64,000 bases of DNA from the NCBI GenBank assembly GCA_963728145.1, contig CAVSJA010000002.1:806001-870000 (forward strand), read 5' to 3'. Made by a program: the position numbers and the translations under genes. Below, piece by piece: positions 7,542 to 15,974 of the stretch. The notes under the pieces were generated by a model. It saw only the letters and a program-made list of their open reading frames with translations. It did no database searches and was not told where the DNA came from. Each line of letters starts with the position of its first letter. Position 1 is the stretch's first letter. Source of the stretch: CAVSJA01 sp963728145 (GTDB lineage Bacteria; Bacteroidota; Bacteroidia; Chitinophagales; Chitinophagaceae).

Positions 7542-7936
7542 GCCCGACGGTTAAATGATTTTAGACGCTCGTATTCTTGTTCAATTATTTCAACGCTTGC
7601 TTTGATACTTTCTTGCAGTTCAGAGAAAGATTTTGACAAAAGTTCAGTAGTCGATCCTTTGCATTGATCTTCGAATTGCTGACACTTCTCTTGCAATACA
7701 GGCATACCTACAAATCCGAATGAGGGTTTAATCTTATGTATCGCTTTTTCCAATGCAACAATGTCACCTGACTTAAATGTCAATTCCAAAACTGGGAAAT
7801 CTGTCAGTAGTTGGGATATGGTAGTGAGGAAGATGTCCTCCATGTAGGAGTAGTCGTTTTCATACATGTTGAACAAAAACTGCTCATCAATTCGCCCATT
7901 GAAAATGAACGATTTATGGTTTTCTCCATCCATCAT
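7538..7936 (-). CDS. Hpt-domain phosphotransfer protein
   Basis: 132 residues, all-helical, with the histidine phosphotransfer motif at H67 (AIHKIKPSFGFVGM), the expected HxxKxxxxxxG pattern. No DNA-binding or membrane part. It should relay phosphate between the receiver of the neighbouring hybrid kinase (8030-10165) and the LytTR regulator whose start it overlaps by four bases. Start chosen at the first ATG pair; the second methionine is equally possible. Confidence 0.82.
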   Translation of the reverse strand: MMDGENHKSFIFNGRIDEQFLFNMYENDYSYMEDIFLTTISQLLTDFPVLELTFKSGDIVALEKAIHKIKPSFGFVGMPVLQEKCQQFEDQCKGSTTELLSKSFSELQESIKASVEIIEQEYERLKSFNRRA

Positions 7937-8029
7937 AGGAAATAGACTTAGACTTTTTACGTTAAAGGTTTACGCTTAATCCGTTATTCAAAAATGCGTA
8001 ACCAGGGCAACCTCTAACCCATAAACTCT

Positions 8030-10165
8030 ATGAAAGAGAAATTATTTTATCTCGGCTGGTCTATTTACAGGGATATTATTTATTCTGGTCTTGGCGATGA
8101 ACTTAACCGCGACCAACGCAAAAAAATTACCCGTTTTAATCAGTTCATCATTCTCGCTCTCCTGGTAAACTTCTTTTCGGTTTTGGTTTACTTCTATCAT
8201 AAGCTTTATATAAGTGCACTTATAAATATTACTTCTGCGTATTTCTTCCTCCTGGCGTATTATTTCAGCTCCAGGGGAAAACTCGAAACAGGCCGAATAA
8301 TATCGGTAATTAATGTAAACTTTTACCTGATTGTAATATGTTACGCAGAGGGATTGCGCTCAGGAGCTTACTTGCTATTCTTCCCTTACTTCCTTGTCTT
8401 GACATTTATCGTAAGTATCCGGCGAAATTATAAGGAATTGGTATTGGTATATAGTATTACGGTGATTGCGCTGTTAACGACGATGTACCTCAGTCCCTAC
8501 ATGAACGACTTTGAAGCAATTTCAGACTTGCTTTATTCAAAGCTATTTAACAGCAACCTTGCTATTTCGTTCTTCCTTACCATTGTCTTTTCCTATGCCA
8601 TTTTGAGGTCGAACAAAGACAATGAAGTAGCAATTCTGCAGGAGAAGAAATTCGGGGATACTATTTATAATACTTCGCTTGACGGAGTATTTATTATGTA
8701 TGGCCAATCTCATATCATTGCAGGCTGTAACCAGCGGGCGCTTGAAATGTTCGAAGTAAAAGAAAACCGCGAAATCGAAGGAACCCATATTGAAAACTGG
8801 TTTGATGAGGAGTATGTGAAACAATTCAACCCGATTGAACAATCGGTTTTGGGAGAATCTCAAAACTGGCAGGGTGAATTAAGCTTTACCACAAAAACAG
8901 GAAGACAATTCCAGGGTTATGTGAGCGTGGTTCCATTTATGTACAAAGATACCCGATACGTAAAGATCAGTATCCTGGATATATCGCATGTTAAGGTTAC
9001 CGAATTTGAATTGATGAAAGCGAAGGAAGTTGCCGAAGTGGCTTCGAGGACAAAGTCCCGCTTTCTTTCTAATATGAGCCATGAATTGAGAACTCCATTG
9101 AATGGAATTATTGGAGCTTCAAATCTTTTATTACAGGAGGAATATTTAACTGAACAGAAAGCGCACCTTGATATCCTGAAATATTCTTCTGAGCATATGA
9201 TGCTGCTCATCAACGATATCCTGGATTATAATAAGATTGAAGCAGGAAAGTTGGAATTGGCCGCTTCTCCAGTCAATTTAAAGGAGTTTGTAAAGCGGGT
9301 AGCCTCTCAATTCTCCAGTCAGGTCTCGGCCAAAGGACTCGGTTTTATACTTGACATTGATGACCGCCTCGACATGGAACTCATTACCGACGAAACCCGT
9401 TTGAACCAGGTATTGAGTAACCTAATTTCAAACTCAGTCAAATTCACTCATCAGGGCGGAATAACATTGGCAGTTAGAAGAATTTTTGTTTCGAGCAGTA
9501 AAGCAACTATTCAATTCATTGTAAGGGATACCGGTATCGGTATTCCAAAAAATAAGCATAAAGAAATCTTCGACAGCTTTACACAGGCGGATGTAAATAC
9601 CACACGGAAATATGGAGGAACGGGTCTTGGGCTAAGTATTACCAAGAAGATCATAAACATGTTCAGTAGCGAACTGATGCTCGAAAGCGAGGAGGGTAGA
9701 GGAAGTACTTTCCATTTCACGGTTGAATTGCCCATCAATGAAGATCGCAAAATGTATATCAATGAGGACAGGACCAGAACGCTTGCTTCATTGAAAGGAA
9801 TACGAGTATTGGTCGCAGAAGACAATATGGTAAACCTTTCAGTGGTGAGAAGGTTCCTTGCGAAATGGGGAATTGAAGTAACGGAGGCAGTGAACGGAAA
9901 GATCGCCGTTGAGAAATTCACTCAAGGGGCATTTGATGTATTGCTCCTCGATCTTGAAATGCCAGAAATGGATGGAAGCACTGCATTAAAAGAGATCCGT
10001 ACTATCGATCCGAATGTTCCAATCATAGCATTTACAGCCGCTGTATACGACAACATGCAGCAGGACCTGGCTGAAAAAGGGTTTACCGATTTTATTCATA
10101 AGCCCTTCAGACCGGAAGATCTGCATTCGAAAATCTTCAACTATATTCAGGCGAAACGAGCGTAA
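8030..10165 (+). CDS. Membrane hybrid sensor histidine kinase
   Basis: 711 residues. Six or so hydrophobic helices occupy residues 35-195. A PAS-like sensor follows at about 205-325, a HisKA dimerisation domain with H351 in SNMSHELRTPLNG, and a HATPase domain with N box (NLISNSVKFTH) and G boxes (DTGIGIP, GGTGLGLSI). The C-terminal receiver carries phospho-acceptor D641 in LLLDLEMPEMDG. Inner-membrane sensor; the signal is unknown. It is divergent from the Hpt and LytTR genes, with a 93-base gap that must hold both promoters. Its own receiver implies transfer to the Hpt protein. The stop codon is directly followed by a heptamer inverted repeat. Confidence 0.93.
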   Translation: MKEKLFYLGWSIYRDIIYSGLGDELNRDQRKKITRFNQFIILALLVNFFSVLVYFYHKLYISALINITSAYFFLLAYYFSSRGKLETGRIISVINVNFYLIVICYAEGLRSGAYLLFFPYFLVLTFIVSIRRNYKELVLVYSITVIALLTTMYLSPYMNDFEAISDLLYSKLFNSNLAISFFLTIVFSYAILRSNKDNEVAILQEKKFGDTIYNTSLDGVFIMYGQSHIIAGCNQRALEMFEVKENREIEGTHIENWFDEEYVKQFNPIEQSVLGESQNWQGELSFTTKTGRQFQGYVSVVPFMYKDTRYVKISILDISHVKVTEFELMKAKEVAEVASRTKSRFLSNMSHELRTPLNGIIGASNLLLQEEYLTEQKAHLDILKYSSEHMMLLINDILDYNKIEAGKLELAASPVNLKEFVKRVASQFSSQVSAKGLGFILDIDDRLDMELITDETRLNQVLSNLISNSVKFTHQGGITLAVRRIFVSSSKATIQFIVRDTGIGIPKNKHKEIFDSFTQADVNTTRKYGGTGLGLSITKKIINMFSSELMLESEEGRGSTFHFTVELPINEDRKMYINEDRTRTLASLKGIRVLVAEDNMVNLSVVRRFLAKWGIEVTEAVNGKIAVEKFTQGAFDVLLLDLEMPEMDGSTALKEIRTIDPNVPIIAFTAAVYDNMQQDLAEKGFTDFIHKPFRPEDLHSKIFNYIQAKRA

Positions 10166-10167
10166 AG

Positions 10168-10267
10168 AAGCAATAGGCAATAGGCAATTGGCAAATTCTT
10201 TTTGTCTATTGCCTATTGCCAATTGCTTATTGCTTATTGCCTATTGCCCATTGCCTATTGCCTATTG
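10168..10267. repeat. Heptamer-periodic inverted repeat (GCAATAG type)
   Basis: The left arm about 10171-10195 consists of GCAATAG/GCAATTG units. The right arm 10205-10267 is a longer series of CTATTGC, TTATTGC and CCATTGC units. It fills the whole space between two convergent genes and can form a strong hairpin, so it probably ends transcription from both sides. A second locus of the same heptamer is at 56655-56818. Confidence 0.75.
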
Positions 10268-10268
10268 T

Positions 10269-11504
10269 TCACTTGTCAATCATCGCCGCCAGTTTTTCCA
10301 TAGGGAATTTCGCCATGATGGCGTCGACGAACTTTGCTTCAGGTGGATCATAATCATGGATTGACCAATGAAGTACTATGAATTGTGGTGAGTATTTAGG
10401 CAGATCCCTTCGCAGATACGCCGAATTCTCGATTACCAGCATTTGACCACCTTGCTTCTCATTTACGAAAATCCCGCCGAGGCCAGGCTGGGGAGGATGG
10501 AAGTCGACAATAGTGGCTGCGGAGTCCAGCAAACCAGACTTGCGTGAGTTTTCAAGTTCATCACGATACTCTTTCAATAGTACTTCCGTCGTCTGCTTTA
10601 ATTTCTTCACACGTTCATCTCTTTGCTGCTGTTCAGTTTGGTATCCTGCGAGATAATAGTCGATGGTAGCCTTCAATTTTTTTTGATCACTCCCGAAATC
10701 TTTTTTAAAATTTTCAATCTTCTTTTTCTTTTCTTCTTCTTGTTCCTCTAATGAACGCACCGGGATAGCCATCTGTAGTTTTATTGCGTCATTCATTATG
10801 TCAGTCAAATGTTCGATGCTATGTTCCAGGTATTGTTTACGGGTCACGGGAATATAGGGCAATATTCCTTTGCGATGGATCAGGACGCTTCGGGTACCTG
10901 TCGATTGCGGGCCATATGTCATATCATAACCCTTCCAGGTTGTTTGGACCGATGATCGCATTCCTACCGGGTAGCCATTAACCCTCATACAAGATGAGGC
11001 AGGTATAGCTGCGAAGTGATCCAAACTGTTTATCATAACCTGTAGTTCGGCGCTCGCTGCACCGGGAAAGCCGCCAACTATTTCAGTATTGTTTTCATAG
11101 TTACACACGTAATGGTAAAAACGTACACCATAGTATGGGTTAGCAACGGCGGTTGCCTGTTGACTTTTATAATGTCCGATTACGCCATCGCGTGTCTTGT
11201 CGGTTGTCACTCTTCCTCCAAATGAGTCGTTCCTGATCACACGGTGCCAGGCGAGGTCTACCCCAACGGGCTCTGGGTAGAGTTCAAAAAGCATTTTGTG
11301 GATTTCATCCAATCGTTTCATCATTTCGGACTGGGAACCAAATTTGTTCGCGAATAAAAGATCTCCGTCTTTTACCCAACGCCCTTGATGCTTCTGGGCC
11401 ATTTCATTTTTGCATGGCCCATTGGTTTTGGTTGCTTTTCTGTCCTGGCTAGTGGCAAGAAAAGGAAAACCTGAGAGCAACAGGATAATAATTTTCTTTT
11501 TCAT
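10269..11504 (-). CDS. Secreted protein of unknown function with coiled coil
   Basis: 411 residues. Signal peptide of about 19 residues ending LATSQ. The middle (residues 240-330) is a charged, Lys/Glu/Gln-rich coiled-coil. The flanking parts contain Cys pairs and aromatic-rich segments but match no family I recognise. Last gene of a tightly packed five-gene minus-strand cluster; 11 bases follow the preceding gene's stop. Likely periplasmic or surface-exposed and functionally tied to the cluster. The stop codon abuts a GCAATAG heptamer hairpin. Confidence 0.7.
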   Translation of the reverse strand: MKKKIIILLLSGFPFLATSQDRKATKTNGPCKNEMAQKHQGRWVKDGDLLFANKFGSQSEMMKRLDEIHKMLFELYPEPVGVDLAWHRVIRNDSFGGRVTTDKTRDGVIGHYKSQQATAVANPYYGVRFYHYVCNYENNTEIVGGFPGAASAELQVMINSLDHFAAIPASSCMRVNGYPVGMRSSVQTTWKGYDMTYGPQSTGTRSVLIHRKGILPYIPVTRKQYLEHSIEHLTDIMNDAIKLQMAIPVRSLEEQEEEKKKKIENFKKDFGSDQKKLKATIDYYLAGYQTEQQQRDERVKKLKQTTEVLLKEYRDELENSRKSGLLDSAATIVDFHPPQPGLGGIFVNEKQGGQMLVIENSAYLRRDLPKYSPQFIVLHWSIHDYDPPEAKFVDAIMAKFPMEKLAAMIDK

Positions 11505-11515
11505 TGTTAAAAAGT

Positions 11516-13699
11516 TTATTGGGGATCGTGTTTAACTGTAATCTTTATGGAACCTGATTTTAGTTTGTACTTGTCTTCGAATTCGGAGTTTGCAAGTGGT
11601 TTGGTTCTATTGACCAACATTTCGTCAGCAATTCTTGAAGCTACTTTAACAAGTGTATTGGGGAAATGTGCAACTCTGGTCAGCATTTGTTGATGATATT
11701 TTTGTTTGCCATCCATCTTAAATCGGAATTGCATCTTATCCAGTCCGGCGTAGCCGGTTGAACGGTCAGGACCGCTGAATACATTTTGCAACGTCATATT
11801 GCTTGCCGTTTCGATAAAAGATCCGATATCATCTTTGATTATTTCACCGGAGATAAATAGTTTATTTAGGTAGGCTAGAAAGTCTACCGAGTACTCGCCC
11901 GGTCCGGGTGAATAGCGGTCTAGTCCCTCATCGACATAACGTACTATATCGAATATAACTGAGTCTATACGGTCTCTATCATCACGCTCAAGATGAGGAG
12001 TATTTATGAGATTGAAGCTTGTATATGGAAATACCATGAGCAGGTCGGGAGGTCCACGATAGACTCTGGTCTCAATTCTGGGCGGGTTTTCGAAATGGGT
12101 AATCTTGGTGCCTCCCAGTGCAGTCAAAGGAATACGAAATGTATGCTCATCCTTGCCATCATAGTCGGTGTTGGTAAGATACAGTTGATAGTTACACTTG
12201 TTATGAAATCTTCCAAGACTGACATAGATCTTTTCACTGGTGAGGGCTTCTCCCGTCACGTTCACCATTAATCTATCCAAACCGTATTGCTCCACTTCAA
12301 ACTTCAATTCAATCCTTAACACAAAGCGATTGAAGGCTTTGATCTTCTTGCGCATCGCAGCGCCGAAATTTGTTATGCCTCTATTAAGGTTTGTATAATG
12401 CCTCTCAAAAAGAGAAATCAGGCAGGTATTAAGCGCCTGGCCGTAATCCTTCTGTGACATGTAATCATCCCACCTTTTCTCGATGATATCTCTGTAGCCA
12501 GACAACAGGATTTTTGCCCTTTTCGCGTAACTATCATCAACAACTCCTGTATAAAGCTTTTTTTGTTGTTGGAGGAAAAGCAGAGACAGTAACATGGTGT
12601 TCATTTGATTTGGCTCTTCCTTGCAGAGTGACTCCAGTATGTCCATCTTATTATCCCAACGTTCAAAGGCTTTATTGACTGCAGCATTCAAGTCCTGTTG
12701 CAAAGAAGGAATACCTGAAGCTGCAGCGGAGATATTATGCCAGGCCATGTAAACCTTGACCATTTTCATTGTCAAAAGCAGGTTCAACTCGTATTCTATA
12801 AAATACCTCGCCCACCAAATTTGAACATCCATTTCAGGTAAAACAGTTGTACAGGTATAGCAGTCGAAAGTTGGTTCGTATACGTTAAGCGGTGGGTTAT
12901 CTCCCATCATGTCAATCAATCTTTGATGTAACACTCGCAGTGCATCATTATATTCTGCAAATGGTCCCCCGATAGGGTTTTCGGAATTGGGTTCAACGAA
13001 TACTGTAAGATCTGCCTGGGTAGGTAGGTCAATAGTATTTTTTGCAATATTCGAATACTGTTTCTCTAACCAGTCAAATTCATCAATATCGCTTTCGATT
13101 TGAGGATATTCGAAGAAGCTATTTTTTTCAGCGGCAATAGTTGCAATGTACTTTGCGTTCCATTGTTTCCATTGTGAAAGGGCTCTTACCAGGTTAATTG
13201 TTGTGGAATCCTTTCTTTCATCTGGTCGAACTACAACCATATTTCTCACTCTGCTATAGAGAACTACAGATCTTTCGGGTGTAACAAGAACTGAATCGTT
13301 CAGTCTTCTTCCAACATACCAAAGCAAACTGTCTTTCGCCTGCGACTTAGTTGGTGCAATGACCGGCTGTTTTAAAGGGATTGGAATTACCGGTGATACG
13401 AATTTTGGAAACTTGTCTTTAACCACATAGTTTGAATCGAACTTGTTTTTGCTCAGTGCCGATACGTTGTCAACAAGGTTCAGCATTTTTGCTAAATCTG
13501 CCCGTTGCTTTTTCAATTCATCAATCCTTTCCTGGCTTTCCTTGTTTTTTATTGCCTCAGTAATTTGTTGGTCAAAGTCTTCGAGCAGTTTATAAACTTC
13601 CTTCTTCGATTCCCGTAATTGTTTTTCCATGTAAGCTTTATCCTGGGCATTTGATGCCAAACAGCAAATGATCAAAAAGAAAAACAGAATTTTTTTCAT
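11516..13699 (-). CDS. Secreted coiled-coil protein of unknown function
   Basis: 727 residues with a signal peptide (about 18 residues, ending ASNAQ). Residues 20-80 form a charged coiled coil, with ITEAIKNKESQERIDELKKQ closely resembling the same region of the next gene upstream (IAEAIKNKEDAESISDLKRQ). That suggests an ancient duplication or a shared oligomerisation module. The remainder is mixed alpha/beta without recognised motifs; a cysteine pair occurs in FDCYTCTT near residue 288. It begins two bases after the TPR gene ends and is followed 11 bases later by the unknown 411-residue gene. Function not inferable. Confidence 0.7.
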   Translation of the reverse strand: MKKILFFFLIICCLASNAQDKAYMEKQLRESKKEVYKLLEDFDQQITEAIKNKESQERIDELKKQRADLAKMLNLVDNVSALSKNKFDSNYVVKDKFPKFVSPVIPIPLKQPVIAPTKSQAKDSLLWYVGRRLNDSVLVTPERSVVLYSRVRNMVVVRPDERKDSTTINLVRALSQWKQWNAKYIATIAAEKNSFFEYPQIESDIDEFDWLEKQYSNIAKNTIDLPTQADLTVFVEPNSENPIGGPFAEYNDALRVLHQRLIDMMGDNPPLNVYEPTFDCYTCTTVLPEMDVQIWWARYFIEYELNLLLTMKMVKVYMAWHNISAAASGIPSLQQDLNAAVNKAFERWDNKMDILESLCKEEPNQMNTMLLSLLFLQQQKKLYTGVVDDSYAKRAKILLSGYRDIIEKRWDDYMSQKDYGQALNTCLISLFERHYTNLNRGITNFGAAMRKKIKAFNRFVLRIELKFEVEQYGLDRLMVNVTGEALTSEKIYVSLGRFHNKCNYQLYLTNTDYDGKDEHTFRIPLTALGGTKITHFENPPRIETRVYRGPPDLLMVFPYTSFNLINTPHLERDDRDRIDSVIFDIVRYVDEGLDRYSPGPGEYSVDFLAYLNKLFISGEIIKDDIGSFIETASNMTLQNVFSGPDRSTGYAGLDKMQFRFKMDGKQKYHQQMLTRVAHFPNTLVKVASRIADEMLVNRTKPLANSEFEDKYKLKSGSIKITVKHDPQ

Positions 13700-13701
13700 C
13701 G

Positions 13702-15972
13702 TTATTTGATTGAAAGTTTATTCAGAATACCTTTCTTTGTTGATCCTGCTGCGATCCAGGTCCAACGACTATATATATCCGAAAATTTGGAATCAGGATC
13801 CGCAAGCGCATTTCCTTCTTTATTCAGTTGTACGTCGAAGCCGATAAGATTGCCCCAGCGGTCGTAAGCAATAGAGAATTGAGACAAGTCTTTGTCCTCT
13901 TCAGTTAAGGGCGGTGTATACCGGGTGATGATTTCATCTTCATTTTCATCCGTGAACAATGATGGACCCGCTGGGCTTCCCATTGGCGGATGTGCCCTGC
14001 TTTGCTGTTGTTTCTTACCGCTTTTTGCCTTACCCTTCGGATTCTCTGGTTTTCTTCTTTCAAGCTTTGGGTCTATCTTTTCCGTAAGGGTATTGCAGAA
14101 AAGGTAAAATTTGTATTCCCCCGAAGGCTCAACCCATTTTTCAAATTCACATCCGATATCGTTTTTTTTGTGACGACGAACATTTTCTGCACCAGGATTT
14201 CGAACCGGAGGAGGGTTGAGTTTACAGAGGTTTCTATACTCTATATCCATTCCATTCGCCTCATCAAAAAGTTTTAAGGCAAATTCATAGCTGGCGTTTT
14301 TGAAAAGGTCTCTCCCCTGTGTTTGTAGCTGTCTGCTTATAAACTTATTGGTCATTGTATTGTTGTCCACGGCCTTGGGTGGCGTATCCATTGTAGCATA
14401 AAGATGAGTTTTGATCCAATTGGTAAGCTTGGGGGAGGCATCGATAAACAAAGTTTTGATAGCTTGCACGCCTCTATTCCAGATTTCATCTCTCTTCTTC
14501 AAATAGGCATTCAAGGTTTGATTGGCTGCGCTGCAATTCTTGTCCTTAATTTGTTGGCGCATATATTTAGACAAACTATCAATTGGTGCCAGCACGCTAT
14601 CTCGCCAATAATTATGGCATTTGAGAACGATTTCTTCGGGAGTCAGATATTGAAGTTCTTCCGAAGGCGTCGGAGGTTTGCGCCTTAACCCGAGCTGTAC
14701 CGCAAGATCCTGGAGATCGGAGTGGGCTTTGCCTGATTTGTATCCCGGACTGTTATGCGGGTTTAAGAAAACCTGACTATAGCCGGTATCCATACTTATC
14801 CGTTCTCCCCTGTCGTAGAGATCTTGACCTAAAACCCTGTTCTCTTTCACTAATTCTTCCTTAAATTCTGTTACACCATTGAGGAAGCGTCGGAGATTAA
14901 GTGCCGGTCCGATATCATCTACATCTGTCTGCAAGTGATCGGGTAGTGAATTAACTAAAGGGATTAATCCAAACGGATCATTCATCATTGGATAATTGAA
15001 CGGTGGCAAGTCAGAGTACGTAATTTGATATCCCAGATTGGTAAGTTGTGCGTGCTTTTCCGGATCGTAGACCTCTTTGAGCGATGCTTTTAGAGATGCA
15101 ATTGTTTTTGCCGTTTGTCCGCGCGATTGATGGATCTGTGAAATCGTTTCATTGGCTGTCGAATGTGTGGGATCAAGTAAAGTAGCGCTGTCTAGATATT
15201 TATTTGCCTCTTCGAGTTCACCCAGTCCAAACCATGCTTGTCCAAGATTATTATAAATGCTGCTGTTTTTCGGATACAGGTAATTGAGATATTGCAGGAT
15301 TGGCAATGCGGCGTGTTCTGCACCAAGCATTGTGAGAAATGCTGCATAATTGTTCAGGTTATCGGTATTGCGTATGCTATCCTGGCAAACTTTCCCCATT
15401 ATGAAAACAGCCTTCTCTGAATGACCAAGCATCCAACAGGAGCTCGCAGCATTACCGATTGCGTCAGTAGAATGAGTTTTGGCTTTCGTGTCATTATAAA
15501 TCTCTAATGCACCCGCTTTTTCCTTCGGAGGGATCATCCTTTCGACTTCGGTATGAACTTTTCTTACATAAGCTAATATTTCACTTTCCGACATTAGCTT
15601 TCTCGGAACCAGGCTAAGCCTCCCTGAATCTCTTTTTGGTACGATAAGTTCTTCTTCTAATGCTGAATCAACCTGTTCCTCGGTCAAGTTCCCAAGGCTT
15701 TTACTTACGCCGCCCATCATTTGCAATTGCTTTACTAGTATTTCGCGTTGTCTTTTCAGGTCGCTGATAGATTCGGCGTCTTCTTTATTCTTTATTGCTT
15801 CAGCAATTTGCTTGTCAAGTTCCGCAACCTGCTTGTTGATCTCATTGATCGCCTCAGTCATTTGACCCTGCAGGCTGTTCTTATTCGTTTTCGGATTTTG
15901 TTTTTTCTCCGGGGGCTGCGCGGTGGTTTGAAGCGCAATGCTGATCAATGAAATGAAAATAATACTGCGCAT
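13702..15972 (-). CDS. Secreted TPR-repeat protein
   Basis: 756 residues with a signal peptide ending TTAQ. A coiled-coil segment at residues 35-95 is paralogous to that of the downstream gene. TPR-like helical repeats follow at about 160-310 (NNYAAFLTMLGAEHAALPIL, YPKNSSIYNNLGQAWFGLGE, LDPTHSTANETISQIHQSRG). The long C-terminal half is unassigned and has a Lys/Pro-rich linker near residues 650-680. TPRs imply a scaffolding role in the envelope. It starts two bases after the S74 fibre gene and precedes the coiled-coil gene by two bases, indicating a single transcript. Confidence 0.75.
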   Translation of the reverse strand: MRSIIFISLISIALQTTAQPPEKKQNPKTNKNSLQGQMTEAINEINKQVAELDKQIAEAIKNKEDAESISDLKRQREILVKQLQMMGGVSKSLGNLTEEQVDSALEEELIVPKRDSGRLSLVPRKLMSESEILAYVRKVHTEVERMIPPKEKAGALEIYNDTKAKTHSTDAIGNAASSCWMLGHSEKAVFIMGKVCQDSIRNTDNLNNYAAFLTMLGAEHAALPILQYLNYLYPKNSSIYNNLGQAWFGLGELEEANKYLDSATLLDPTHSTANETISQIHQSRGQTAKTIASLKASLKEVYDPEKHAQLTNLGYQITYSDLPPFNYPMMNDPFGLIPLVNSLPDHLQTDVDDIGPALNLRRFLNGVTEFKEELVKENRVLGQDLYDRGERISMDTGYSQVFLNPHNSPGYKSGKAHSDLQDLAVQLGLRRKPPTPSEELQYLTPEEIVLKCHNYWRDSVLAPIDSLSKYMRQQIKDKNCSAANQTLNAYLKKRDEIWNRGVQAIKTLFIDASPKLTNWIKTHLYATMDTPPKAVDNNTMTNKFISRQLQTQGRDLFKNASYEFALKLFDEANGMDIEYRNLCKLNPPPVRNPGAENVRRHKKNDIGCEFEKWVEPSGEYKFYLFCNTLTEKIDPKLERRKPENPKGKAKSGKKQQQSRAHPPMGSPAGPSLFTDENEDEIITRYTPPLTEEDKDLSQFSIAYDRWGNLIGFDVQLNKEGNALADPDSKFSDIYSRWTWIAAGSTKKGILNKLSIK

Positions 15973-15974
15973 AA

